A stretch of 64,000 bases of DNA, taken from positions 251,522,422 to 251,586,421 of the forward strand of contig CM066321.1 in the NCBI GenBank assembly GCA_033807775.1, in the 5' to 3' direction. Under the pieces are notes generated by a model. That model made no database searches, had not been told where the DNA came from, and worked only from the letters and a program-made list of their open reading frames with translations. Below, piece after piece: positions 19,692 to 30,723 of the stretch (position 1 is its first letter; every line of letters starts with the position of its first letter). A program made the position numbers and the translations under genes. The stretch is from Saussurea involucrata (lineage: Eukaryota; Streptophyta; Magnoliopsida; Asterales; Asteraceae).

Positions 19692-20927
19692 TCCTCTCCC
19701 CTGTTTGAGGATATCGCTGAAAGATCTTCTATTGCGACTTCACCAATAATTCCAGCTACCGCTGAAGACATAATCTCAGTCTTAGATTTAATCTCTGAGA
19801 CTGATGAATCAGAAGAACAACCTCTCTCGCACAGAAACAGACCCTCCTCAGTTCCTCAAAAGAGGAGAGAAGAAATGATAAAGCGATTCGAGGATCAGCG
19901 AATCATCCTAAGGCGCGATCAACTACCTTCAGTTCCTCCTAAGTTCAGAATTTCAAAAGCTGAATACCAGGATCATCTCAGAGCTGAACGCCTCATCGCT
20001 GAAAGGAAGGAAGCTGAAGATAAAGACAGAGAATACGCCATCAAGCTCACTCAAGAATCTGTCAAAGACCCCAAGCTGAAGCGTATTCCCATTCAAATCC
20101 AACGAAAGCTTTGGGAACAAGCCCAGAAGATCGTGGAAAAGAAAGCTGAAGTTTCTCAGACCACCCTGATCTGGTGTAAAGAGAAAATCCACTTCAGATA
20201 TCGTCCAGCGAAGATCAACAAGGTATTCATCTCTGGAAGAACCTCCATCGGAGTACCTATTGTTGACATCAAACTGTTCAGAGAAGATGACTCATCTGAA
20301 ACCTTTCGTGCTGACACTGTAAAAAGGTATGGTCTCTCTGAATGGCTGGAGATGAGGTTAGCTATCCAACCATCAAAATCTAAGTACAAGGATCATTTCG
20401 AAAAGCTGATAAACAGACAGATCGATTTGATATCTTCTTGTGTGGATATTCCTCCTGTTCCTGATCTAAAGCCGAAAAGAAAAAAGGGCTCTCCAAGGAA
20501 GAAACGTCAAGATTCAAACTCAGGTCCTGTCATACGAAATGAAACTGGAATTGGTTTCTCTCGCGCTGAAGTACTTGGTCCTGATCCTGATCTATCTGCC
20601 CTTGACATCTCTTTGCCACCATGTGAACTTTTCGTCCCTGGTAAAGTCATTAGTAATCCTTATGGAATATTCTTTCCTGACTACGACGGACGTAAATGCT
20701 TTCAACGGATCGCTGAGCTTCAAATCACTCCAATCAAACAGCTCAAAGATCTCATCTACTGGTGCGACTTCAGAAAAGACATTCAGGCACGACACCTAAA
20801 ACCCTTGATTTTTGAAGCTGCTCTGAAGCTAAAGAATAAAGGAGAAAAGGTTCCTGACTGGATGATTCCAACTGAAAAGACAACCCTTGATGAACTTCTC
20901 ATTAAGGAAGAACCCTTTGAAGGCTGA
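19692..20927 (+). CDS. Env-like protein, C-terminal part (A2)
   Basis: Open for 411 codons after the proposed acceptor; without splicing the first ATG is 19875, giving 350 residues. It is rich in charged residues. A highly charged, probably helical segment (about 19875-20160) is followed by a compact domain of unknown type with HFRYRPAKINKVFISG and a basic KPKRKKGSPRKKR stretch that could be a nuclear localisation or nucleic-acid-binding segment. It ends KEEPFEG. I do not recognise an enzyme. It is the part lost from A1. Confidence 0.6.
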   Translation, partial: SSPLFEDIAERSSIATSPIIPATAEDIISVLDLISETDESEEQPLSHRNRPSSVPQKRREEMIKRFEDQRIILRRDQLPSVPPKFRISKAEYQDHLRAERLIAERKEAEDKDREYAIKLTQESVKDPKLKRIPIQIQRKLWEQAQKIVEKKAEVSQTTLIWCKEKIHFRYRPAKINKVFISGRTSIGVPIVDIKLFREDDSSETFRADTVKRYGLSEWLEMRLAIQPSKSKYKDHFEKLINRQIDLISSCVDIPPVPDLKPKRKKGSPRKKRQDSNSGPVIRNETGIGFSRAEVLGPDPDLSALDISLPPCELFVPGKVISNPYGIFFPDYDGRKCFQRIAELQITPIKQLKDLIYWCDFRKDIQARHLKPLIFEAALKLKNKGEKVPDWMIPTEKTTLDELLIKEEPFEG

Positions 20928-21184
20928 CAACAATCACCACTTTCTCTATTGTATCAGTCATCCTTCAGTACTTGTAATTTATTTCGCTTGTACTTGTAAT
21001 CTTTCTTATTCATATTGTAACCTGATTCAAAGATTTAAAGAAAGATTTCAGCGAATGTACTTTACTCCATCAGTACTGAAAAGATCCCAGAAAACAGTAA
21101 AAGGGACAAATATTTTATGAGTTCTTTTTATCCTTATGTTTTCATTAAATAGCAATTTTCTCTGTTGCTATGTCATAATCAAAT
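20928..21184 (+). other. 3' non-coding interior of A2
   Basis: The 257 bases between the env-like stop and the polypurine tract hold no gene that I can recognise. They are T-rich and contain the element word CAGCGA once. Confidence 0.6.
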
Positions 21185-21193
21185 AGGGGGAGA
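21185..21193 (+). other. A2 polypurine tract
   Basis: AGGGGGAGA, one T before the 3' LTR start TGTTGATCC. It is the RNase H-resistant primer for plus-strand synthesis in copia elements. Confidence 0.92.
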
Positions 21194-21194
21194 T

Positions 21195-22163
21195 TGTTGA
21201 TCCAAACCCTCAGTGATTTGATAATGACCCTATCTTAAATACTTAGTGAAAATTGTAAGTAAACAATATGTATCAGAGTTTCACTATCGCTGATAAGTAC
21301 TAAGATCTTACAGTACTGCTGATAGGAACTCTCGCACTTTTAGATTAAACATTCAGCGAACACTGTTCACCATATCGCTGAGTCTGTTCAGTCCTTATGG
21401 TGATCGCTGATAAGTTAGTTGTTTACTTATGATCCCTGAAGACAAGATTCACGTCAACAAAGGTTCTACGCTGAAGTCGAAGATCAAGCTCAAGAACCAG
21501 CGACAAGTCTCCTAATGAACTGATGCGGATCAGCGAAGACTCAGATTTGTCCACTCAACGTGAAGTATCAAGTACAAGACTTCAGCTATCGCTGAACTTT
21601 ATCATTCGCTGAATAGTAAATGATAATCGCTGAATCAACGAAAGCTGATCATGAAGTCCTCCGTACAAAGTACTTTTGTCTTAACCTCCCTTGCACGCCA
21701 CCGTACGAAATGTCAGAAAAGAACCTCCGAAAATCTGAAATCGTACAACCACTCTGATACTACACTGTTCATTCATGCGGCTACTAAGGTTGTCAACAAA
21801 GGTCAATGACATGCAACCAATCCGCTGATGACACGTGTAAAGTGTATACTGAATTGCATTAAATGCATGCAGTATATAAAGAGATGAACTCACTTCATTT
21901 GAAGTAACTTGCTAACTCTGGACAAGTTCAAATCTCTCAAGATAGGATTTTATTAGTAATCTCCTTATCTTTCTTAGTGCAAGAAAACCTTAGTGTTCCA
22001 ACTTGTTTAGATTTAGGTTTATCCTTAATCTTGTTTCCGCAACAAGCTGTAAATTGTTAATGTTTTATCAATAAACAATTTAGAAAAGTAAAATAGTGTG
22101 TTTGTATTCAACCCCCCCCCCCCCCCCCTTCTACAAACTTGTTTAAGCCTTTCGGGACCAACA
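21195..22163 (+). repeat. A2 3' LTR
   Basis: The LTR is 969 bases; the six-base difference from the 5' LTR is all in the C-run (17 versus 23). I count six substitutions against the 5' copy. TATATAAA lies at 21873-21880. Confidence 0.97.
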
Positions 22164-22168
22164 CATGC

Positions 22169-23457
22169 TCGGGTGCTTTAGTCATTCCGGGATGGGCATG
22201 TAATTGTAGACTGTGTCGCATTGGATCCATAGGCACGTAAGTCAGTCTTTTGATGATGGTCGATTGGGTATTTCGGGGTTGGACCTCGGGACCCATGTTT
22301 TATGACCTTAACTGTTCAAGTAGGCACTAGGAGGGTTGAGTCCGGAGGTGCTACCTTGGAGGTAGGCGCTAGGACCTACGCCGCTTTGTAAAGGATGCCT
22401 TAGAGGTATTCTTAAGCGTGCCGAGCCTTGTGGTGGAATCCTGGGGATAGACACTAAGGTCAACTGTCTCTTGAGGTGAAACTTGTCGATAAGTCGTAGG
22501 AACCCTTGGACATATAGTCGCGAGGTGTTGTACGATTAACATTGCACGGGTGGTATATTCATGTGTTTCCTCCACTCTCAACGGATACGGGTCTCCCCCG
22601 TGGTTGTCAAACATTATTTACGGATGTTGAGATATTCATACTTTAATATTGTTGGTCTTGTGCGATTGACTGCAATTGATGACTTTAATATTGGATTTCC
22701 CTCCATGTATATTAAAGTTGAATGAAGCAGGTTATTTCCATATTTATGGTATTTGGACTTCATTACATTTTACGTTCGCGTGAGTATTGGTTCGTTTCAT
22801 GTTTTCGGTGAAGTATTATAACTATATGGACTATTCTTCCATGATTTATGGGTTGAGTATTATGTCATCAACCGTATTTGAAGGTTTCACATAATATAGA
22901 TTTATTCACGTTTTGAGTGAGTTAGGATTCGAATTCATTTGGGAAAACGCTTTGTACATTTTGGGAACTTTTTCTCATAGATTTTGGGTGCGTTGGAAAA
23001 TGAGTCGTTTACATCCTTCTCATAAACTCTTTTGGAAATTATAATCTATGTCACAAACATTCATTTAAAGAATTATTTAAATCATGCTATAAACTCTTGA
23101 ACTCACTAGGCGTTAGCCTAACCTTTTTTTATTTGTCGGCATGTGCACCAGGTTCAGGTTGGGAGTAGTTCTAGTGACACTGTGAAAGGTCGAGTGCTAG
23201 TAGTGTACTCGAGAGGTGAATTGGTTAAGTGAAGTCTTTCGCATTCATCTTTGGGATTAACAACTTGTACGTGGGTTAAGTAACACCCGATGTGGTTTAG
23301 CCTTTGTAATGAAATTTGGGCTATAACTTGTTGAGGTTAATCATAGAATTTAAATTGAGGTATTTCCCGCATTCGTTTATAGGGAGAAATTCTATTATTT
23401 TGGATGTATTATAAAAGTTTTTATTTAGTTGTTCTTTCCCAATTCGAGGGTGTTACA
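22169..23457 (+). repeat. Ty3/gypsy LTR, right part
   Basis: This continues the LTR begun at 8423 and ends GGGTGTTACA at 23457, the inverted match to the TGTAACACC start. Without A2 the LTR is about 1995 bases. The flanks (AAGAT before 8423, TAGCT after 23457) do not match as a duplication, so this looks like the 3' LTR of an element whose interior lay to the left rather than a solo LTR. No gene is seen in it. Confidence 0.72.
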
Positions 23458-25239
23458 TAGCTGAAGACAAAGAGAAAGAAAAGGAAGCATTTAAAGTTAA
23501 AAATATTGAGCTTGAAACTATAATCTTTGAACTTAAAAAGGAACTTAGTGTTGTGAAAGATGAAAACATTGATCTTAATTTTAAATTTCAAGTTGTGTTT
23601 GAAGAATGAACTGAGGCTTAGGCCAAAATCAAACAATTGGAAGATTTAAATTTTAAAAGAGGACAAATTGAACAGACTTTAAAATTATTGGCCAGTAACC
23701 TAAACGACACTCGTTTTTATAGTCCTAAAATGGGTCTTCGTCTTTCCAAAGTTGAGGTACTTCAGAAAGCACCCAAAAATTTATACAACTTTGATAAATT
23801 GGGTGAAGGCTTACAAGAAACTGTTTTAAAAGAAATACCTCCAATTTCTAAAGTTTTTGCTATGTCTGAAAGTCCAATATCTACTGTTTCAAAAGAAGAA
23901 ACAGAGAAGAAAGAGGAAGACTCGATAGAAAATGATAAAGATTCAGAAAAACCTCATTTAAATACTACAAATTTCAAAATGATGAATTAAATTCAAGTAA
24001 TAAGTCTAAAAAGATCGAACTAACTGAATTTAATTTGTTATTTCCAAAAGAATCTGAAACCGCTGATTTTAAAAATGATCAAAAAGAGCCTGACTCGAGT
24101 AACTCAAATTCTTCTGGTGAAACAAAGATTGAAGAACCGGAAGACATAATCAAAGAAAAGTCTGTTAGTGAGTCTGTTTCTGAAAAATCTGATCTAGATT
24201 CTGCCCTTGAAAAGATTTTGAGTTTGGAAAAACAGATTTCTGAGTTAAAATCTGGCATAGAAAAGTTGGAAGATGAAAATGAAAATATTGGGATGGATTT
24301 AGATCACAGTCAAAAAGTCAATCTTGATCTTCAGAAAGAGATTCAACGACTTGAAGCCCAATTATTTGAATTTTCAAAATCTAAAGTTTCAAACCCTAAT
24401 GAAAAATGTTTTGATAAACAATCCGAATCTAAAGATCAGAATAAATATTCTTCTCTGATTGATGACAAAGTCAAAAGTTTATCTGATAAACACATTTTTC
24501 AAAACAAAGATCCAAATACTCCGATTAAATCCACATTTGTATGTTTTGAAAATTCATTATTTGAATCTTCTTCACCTACATCTGGAAAGGAGTATAGTGT
24601 TTATGAAAAAGGAAAATCTTCGAAAACTAAATCTGATTTCATTTCTAATGATTCTCCCAATTCTAAATCATCTAACATTACTTCCTCTTGTGTTTCAGAA
24701 GTGGATGGTGAAAAGCACGTGGCTTTGAAGAGGACGTGTGGTAGTGTTAAGATTAGCATATCTCATAGTGAACAATGTATTGATTTGAATAAGAATTGTT
24801 GTAATCATTTTTCTAATGTTTGCAAACGATGTGTCAATAAAAACGTCCAACTTTCTGATTCTAAATTGTTGACACAAGCAAAAATAAGAATACATTGTGT
24901 TCACCGTTGGGACAATTCTTTTACACTAAACCGCAAATCCTCGACAAAAGCAATAACAAACGCTTTAATACTGATAATTCTTTCTCACAGTCTTTACCTA
25001 ATCAATCTGCTAAGATGATTGGATTTGGTTTAAAGAAGAAATCTAAGAAAAAGGTTGTTCAGTCAGTTGAAGTGAATTTTGTGTGGAAATAGGTTCCAAA
25101 AGATAAAACAAAAACACAAACTATACAAAAAGAACCCAAATTTGAAGGAAAACTTAAAGGTTCTTCAACTGATGTGAATAAATTTCTGCGTACTAACATG
25201 AAAGGACCCAAATTAATATGGGTACCTAAGTTGAGATAA
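23458..25239 (+). pseudogene. gag: Gag pseudogene, coiled-coil C-terminal half (family B)
   Basis: The N-terminal capsid domain is missing. What remains is a Lys/Glu-rich coiled-coil region with heptad-like LEKILSLEKQISELKSGIEK near 24205-24265. A Cys/His cluster follows (CCNHFSNVCKRC, near 24790-24830), then a basic tail ending WVPKLR and TAA (25237-25239). One-base shifts near 23975 and near 24905, and a TAG at 25090, break the frame. The final segment is in frame with the following pol, as in A2. It would have been the particle protein; it is now non-functional. Confidence 0.75.
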
Positions 25240-25254
25240 TTGACTTTTCAGGAC
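25237..25254 (+). other. Gag stop plus acceptor-like motif (family B)
   Basis: TAA then TTGACTTTTCAG ending at 25251, followed by the protease region in the same frame. This matches the arrangement at 12590 and 60896. Confidence 0.45.
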
Positions 25255-28200
25255 TGTCATGTGTGGGTCGTAGTACCTGGTGCATCTAGACACATGACAG
25301 GTTACAAGCACCTACTGCATGATTATACGTTACATCCTGGAGGGTCAGTTGGTTTTGGTAACAATACAAAAGGCTACATCATAGGACATGGAATTCAAAC
25401 AAACGGCACGGTCTCAATTGAAAAAGTTTTGTATGTTGAAGGATTAGGTCACAACTTGTTTAGTATTAGTCAATTTTGCGATAAGGACAGTAAAGTTAGC
25501 TTTGACAAGGGTTTCTGCTACATTGCTGATCCAACTGCTGTTGAAATCTTCAAGGTTGCTCGTTTTGGTGATCTGTTCATAGCCAACTTTCCAACTCTAT
25601 CGGCGTCTAAACCTGTCTGTTTAGTATCTAAGGCGTCAATTGAAGAATGTTGGTTATGGAACATAAGAATATCTCATCAAAACTCTCGGGATATTAACAA
25701 GCTACGAAGCAATGGACTAGTTCTAGGTCTACCGAAGCTCAAAATCGACAAAGTTTCACTCTGTCCAGCATGTGAAATGGGAAAGATGAAACGGAGTCCA
25801 CATAAGTCAAAGACGCAATCTAATTTTAAAGCTTCGTTGGAATTAATTCATATGGATCTTTGCGGCCCGATGACGACTCAGTCTATGAGCGGGAAAAAAT
25901 ACATTATGGTCATGATAGATGAGTATTCGCGATATACTTGGTTGGAATTTCTGAGATTAAAGTCAGATGTGCCTGAGTTGATTATCAAATTTATCAAGAA
26001 GATTTAAGTTCTTCTACAATGTCATGTTCAGAAATTGCGAAGTGACAACGACACAGAATTCAAGAATTCTACGCTTCAATCGTTTCTTCAATCCGTTGGC
26101 ATCTCACACAATTTTTTTGCGCCAATGACTCTTCAACAAAATTAGGTAGTTGAACGCAAGAACAAAACTCTTTTAGAAGCGGGTAGAACAATGTTGGCAC
26201 ATTCTGGCTTATCTCCAAGTCTATGGACTGAAGGAGTAGCAACAACGTGTTTCACTCAAAACGGGACGATTATTAATAAACGCTCAAATAAAACTGCTTA
26301 TGAAATTGTCAATAATCGTAAACCTAATGTTAAATTTTTACGTGTCTTTGGATGCATATGCTTTGTACTCAAAGATAGAGAACCTCTTGCAAAGTTTGAA
26401 ACAAAAGCAGATGAAGGAGTATTGGCTACTCACTGACATCCAAGTCATACAGAATCTACAACAAACGTACAAGATCGGCCGTGGAAAGCATAAATGTATA
26501 CTTTGATGAAAATGTCATTTTGACTTCTAGACAACCCAGTTCAGGACTCGGACTTCAATTTGAAGCTTCTACTCAATCCGGAGTGGAACCTACACCAAAA
26601 CAGACTAAGACTTCTGAATTAGATAAAATTAAAAGTAATTCAGAATTCGATCTTTTATTTTATGACGCATTTCTGGATATTTGTGCAGATATGGAAACTC
26701 CAACAGTATCCAACAATGCTAACACACCGGAGACTAGTGATGAAATGTCTGGTCCTTCTGAAGAAGTTGGTGCCACCTCAACAAGTGCAACTGATATCAT
26801 GAATCTTCTACACAAGAAGATGTCTCTGAACCAGTTATTCCGCAAACTGATCCAGTTTCAGAAGACACCACGTCTGGAGAATCTACATTTGATATACAAC
26901 TACCTGAGGTTGAGCAATCACCAACTGCAATTAATATTCCATAAGAGTCAACGATAGTCACACCTGCGATAACAGATGAGAATGATGAGTCGAACACTCA
27001 AATGGAAATTTAGAGTCTTCCGAGCACTCACAAATGGACAAGAGCACATCCTTCTGCCAACATAATTGGTGATGCCAAAGATGGTGTAAAGACACGGTCT
27101 GCAACAACAAATGAATGCTTATACGTAATTTTTCTGAGTTGCATTGAACCCAAGAAGACTTCTGAAGCATTGAAAGATCCAGACTGGATAAATGCCATGC
27201 AAGAAGAGTTTCTTGAGTTAAAATGAAATGAGGTGTGGCGTTTAGTGAAGAAACCCAAGGACAAGACAATCATAGAAACCAAATGGGTCTTTAGAAATAA
27301 GAAAGATGAGGCTGTGATAATTGTTAGAAATAAAGAAAGATTGGTGGCGAAGGGATATAACCAACAAGAAGGAACTGATTACGATGAAACTTACGCACCA
27401 GTAGCATGGATTGAAGCCATCCGCATCTTCTTGGCTTACGCGGCTCGCAAGAACTTGAAGGTATTCCAAATGGACGTCAAGTCGGCGTTTCTCAATGGGG
27501 TACTACATGAAGAGGTATATGTAAGTCAACAGGAGGGCTTCGTAGATCCGAAGCACCCAGATCATGTCTATGTTTTGGATAAAGCTCTATGGTTTAAAGC
27601 AAGCACCCAGGGCATGGTATGAAACTCTAACAACTTATTTTACTGAGTCTGGCTTCTCTAAAGATACTATTGACACAACTCTTTTCCACTGAAAACAAGG
27701 TGCAGATTTAATACCAGTACAAATATATGTTGAGGATATTATTTTTGGGTCTACTAATCCGAAAATGTGTGTTGATTTTGAAAACACCATGAAAAGCATA
27801 TTTCAAATGAGCATGATGGGGGGGGGGGGGGGGGGAATTAAATTTTTTCCTTGGTTTACTAGTAAAACAATCACCGGAAAGAATTTTCATAAATCAATCA
27901 AAATACATAACTGAGATGTTGAAAAAGTTTGATTTAACTCCGGTAAGTCAGTAGATCAAAAGACCTATCGTAGCATGATTGGTTGTTTATTATATCTGAC
28001 TGCTAGCAGACCCGACATAATGTTTGCAACATCATTTTGTGCTAGATTTCAAGCTATTCCTAAGGAATCTCACCTTATAGATGTTAAGCGAATCCTTCGG
28101 TATCTCAAAGGCACAAATAATTTGGGCCTTTGGTATCCAAAGATTTTTGTTTTAAGCTAACCGCGTTCACAGATGCAGATCATGATGGTAATAGACTTGA

Positions 28201-28627
28201 CCGGAAAAGCACTTCGAGCGCATGTCAGTTCTTAGGGGACAAGTTAGTCAGTTGGTCTTCCAAGAAACAAAACTACGTGTCAACTTCTACTGCTGAGGCG
28301 GAATACATCGCTGCGGCTAGCTGTTGCTCACAAGTACTTTGGATGAAGACGCAAATTCATGACTATGGCTACACGATGAACAAAATCCCGATCTACTGCG
28401 ATTCAAAGAGTGTGATTGCCATTACGGTAAATCCGGTTCAACATTCTAAGACCAAACACATCGATGCCAGGTACCACTTTATTAAAGATCATGTAGAAAG
28501 GGGAACTATTGAGATGCATTTTGTTCCAACAGAGTTCGAACTTGCTGATCTTTTCACAAAAGCTTTAGATGAGAGGAGGTTTAATTTTCTAATCAGCAAG
28601 CTCGGCTTGTTGAACAAATCTGCATAA
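25240..28627 (+). pseudogene. pol: Copia pol pseudogene with dead PR and RT (family B)
   Basis: Order PR-IN-RT-RH. The protease has VPGASRHMTG where LDSGASRHMTG is expected, so the catalytic Asp-Ser became Val-Pro (25273-25278). Integrase keeps HMDLCGPM but frameshifts after 26004 and has a stop in place of Gly after LQQN (near 26143). RT begins near 27170; the active site reads YVED (27726-27737), losing one of the two catalytic Asp. A run of 18 G (27818-27835) replaces the codons after MSMMG. RNase H (28130-28627) is open and ends LGLLNKSA. The reading breaks many times; this is an old dead gene. Confidence 0.9.
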
Positions 28628-29404
28628 CAACAATTTTCTTTCTCACATTGAGGGGGAGTGTATGTGTATCTATTTATTTATACTGTATTTTTTAGGGGGA
28701 GTCAATATGTGTTTCCAAAGAGTGGTACGTCTAACAAGTCAGGACTCATGTTCAATGAGTACCAAGGTTTATCTGTTTTTGCAGATGTTTCTTAAGTTGT
28801 CATTCTTTAAGATTGTGCATTCTTCAAGGGGGAGTAAGAATCATAAAGTCTGTAAGTGTGTTCTTATCTTGTACATGTGTGCACATTTTGTTCTTAAAAA
28901 AATGTGCATACATGTGAAAATGTTTTCAAATATGGGTCTGTGCTTAAAATGTTTTTAAACTGGTGTGAGATTTTCAGTGTTAGAATTTTTTTTCGAAAAA
29001 GTTGGATTACTTTTTTGAAAAAATAGCAAAGTTTTCGCAACACATGCTTTACGAAAAGTAAAGTTTTCGCAAACCATTGGTTACGAAAAGTTAGTTTTCG
29101 CAACCAGTTGGTTAAGAAAACTTCAGTTTTCGCAAACCGTTGTTTGTGAAAACTATGGTTTTTGCAACACGTTGCTTGCGAAAAGTTTGGTTTTCGCATC
29201 CTGTTGCTTGCGAAAAGTTTAATTTTTGTATCTCTTTGCTTGCGAAAAGTTTCTATCTTTTCTCTGTTGCTTGCGAAAACTTTACACTTGAAACTTGTCG
29301 CAAATCGTTTCTTGCGAAAAGTTTGATGAAAAGTAACTTGTTTCTTTCAAGACAAGTTTTGTCTTTTGTTTGCGAAAAGTGGGATGATCCACTCAAATCA
29401 TGCC
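28628..29404 (+). repeat. Pol/env spacer with TTTTCGCAA / TTGCGAAAA inverted words (family B)
   Basis: Non-coding. Three GGGGGAG purine tracts (near 28652, 28695, 28828) resemble extra polypurine tracts. From about 28990 to 29380 the word GTTTTCGCAA occurs four times and TTGCGAAAA six times, in alternating orientation and roughly 30-45 bases apart, so that many short hairpins can form. The same words resume at 38630-38890 on the other side of the nested element. No gene is seen. Confidence 0.7.
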
Positions 29405-29428
29405 ACGTGTCAACTTTTTTACTATAAG
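29405..29428 (+). promoter_or_regulatory. Possible env-like promoter remnant (family B)
   Basis: CACGTGTC (29404-29411) followed by CTATAAG (29422-29428), upstream of the family B env-like gene. This resembles the ACGTGTC...TATA part of the A1/A2 block, but the TGACGTCA, CCAAT and TTTCCCGC words are not seen. The spacing is also much shorter, so this is a weak call. Confidence 0.3.
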
Positions 29429-29648
29429 TCAAAAAAATCAAAAATTATCAGTTCCCATTTTCCATTTTGCAAACACCCATGTCTCTAGCAATTGTTCATC
29501 TCCTTTGCTTCCAGACTTGTTTTTGAACCTTCTCACACGTGATTTTCTTCATCATGTATTTTTTGATCCAATTTTTGTTACATTAGCTTCGATTTAATAT
29601 GCTTAATCGTTCCATCCATTTGATTTTATTCATATCATGATTCCATGT

Positions 29649-29988
29649 TGTTAGAGCAGAAATGTCTTCAAGATTTAATGTGTATTTGTAAAGAGTCAGA
29701 TGTAATAGTCAAAGTCAAAGTCAAAGTCAAAGTAAAGGTCTTGAAAGTCAAAGTCAATGTACTTAAGTGTGATAGTCAAAGTGTATAAATAGGATGTTTG
29801 TAATAGAAAATGTAAGAAGAAAAGAGCATAGACGTGAGATCATTGTGTGTAAGAGAGGGATGACTTTCTAGAGAGAGAGAGAGTCTAGAGAGAGAAAGTG
29901 GATCTAACTCCATTCTTGTATTCTTTCTCTCATCTATCAAAGATCTAATTGCATATTATCATTGTTACTTGATTAGATTGGACTCACA
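29649..29988 (+). repeat. 5' LTR of the 29649 copia
   Basis: The LTR is 340 bases, with TATAAATA at 29784-29791, a GTCAAA micro-repeat near 29710-29735 and a GA-rich tract near 29870-29895. Length changes at these simple repeats account for most of the difference from the 3' LTR. Confidence 0.92.
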
Positions 29989-30346
29989 AGTGGTATCAGA
30001 GCCTAATCAGTTCGAATTGTGCATCGATTCATACATTTTTTTGTCAATTTTTTAGAAAATTGAAATTTTTTGGGTTTTTGAGATTTTTCTTGAAAATCAT
30101 CAAAAATTTGGTTTTTGCTTGTGTTTTGGATCAATTTCTGTTAACAAATCTGTTTCTAAAACATGTTTTGAATCACAAAGTTGTTTTTTTAATTGATTTT
30201 AAACACAAATTTGTGATTTTGAATTTTTTTAGGGTTTACTGTTCATCGAGAATTTTGTTTGAATGTGATGATCGATTAATGTTAAAATGTAAAATTAACT
30301 TGTAACCAATCTTGTCATCATTTAAACTAACTTAATTTAATTTTAA
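29989..30346 (+). other. Leader of the 29649 copia
   Basis: The 358 bases after the 5' LTR contain the primer site and then T-rich sequence without a recognisable gene. The inner copia LTR starts at about 30347. Confidence 0.6.
29991..30002 (+). other. Primer-binding site of the 29649 copia
   Basis: TGGTATCAGAGC, two bases after the LTR; matches the initiator Met tRNA 3' end. Confidence 0.92.
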
Positions 30347-30711
30347 TGTTTCTGATATTTCGAGGGTTATATTTGACACATTCTGGAAGTTAAAGGACGA
30401 CGCTGATAGAGGAGTGAGACACAGGGGTAGCGGAGAAATTCTGCAGAGTTAAGAGGAGTTTGTTGCAAGGACTTGTGTGCAAACATCTAGTTTGTATATA
30501 AACAAAGATATTAGGGTTTCAGTCATTTGATTCATTCTCACGATTTAGTTTTTCTCTCAGTATTTGTTAGAGTTACTTTCTTAATAGCTTTAGGGTTTTG
30601 TTTTCATATCTCCAAAACTCTTGAAGATATTAAGAGTGAGAGTGATTCTTGTAGTGAGTTTTCGTTTGCAAGTTTGTATTGTTAATAAATGTCAGATTAA
30701 TATTTTGAACA
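30347..30711 (+). repeat. LTR of the inner copia
   Basis: It starts TGTTTCTGAT (start uncertain) and ends TTTTGAACA directly before the primer site TGGTATCAGAGC (30712-30723). A TATATAAA lies at 30495-30502. No second copy is seen in the window. Confidence 0.6.
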
Positions 30712-30723
30712 TGGTATCAGAGC

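Larger units (their letters stand above)
9129..22163 (+). mobile_element. Complete Sirevirus-type Ty1/copia element, copy A2
   Basis: This 13,035-base element is flanked by CATGC duplications (9124-9128 and 22164-22168). It has LTRs beginning TGTTGATCC and ending GGACCAACA, an initiator-Met tRNA primer site, gag, pol, an env-like gene and a polypurine tract. The LTRs differ by six substitutions and a C-run of 23 versus 17, about 0.6 percent, so insertion was recent. It lies inside a gypsy LTR. The only clear defect in gag-pol is a TGA at 12761; the TAA at the gag end may be part of normal expression. Confidence 0.97.

Noticed and set aside
16892..20927. A true viral envelope glycoprotein in A2
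   Set aside because: I see no signal peptide, clear membrane span or Cys pattern of a fusion glycoprotein. Only the position after pol supports the name env-like.
9129..22163. A host gene captured as the env-like gene
   Set aside because: Introns and a promoter-like block hint at this, but I recognise no host homologue and family B has a related env-like domain, so an old element gene is the simpler view; it stays an open possibility.
8423..23457. A solo gypsy LTR
   Set aside because: Flanking five-base sequences differ (AAGAT and TAGCT), and a purine tract precedes the LTR, so a 3' LTR of a larger element is more likely.
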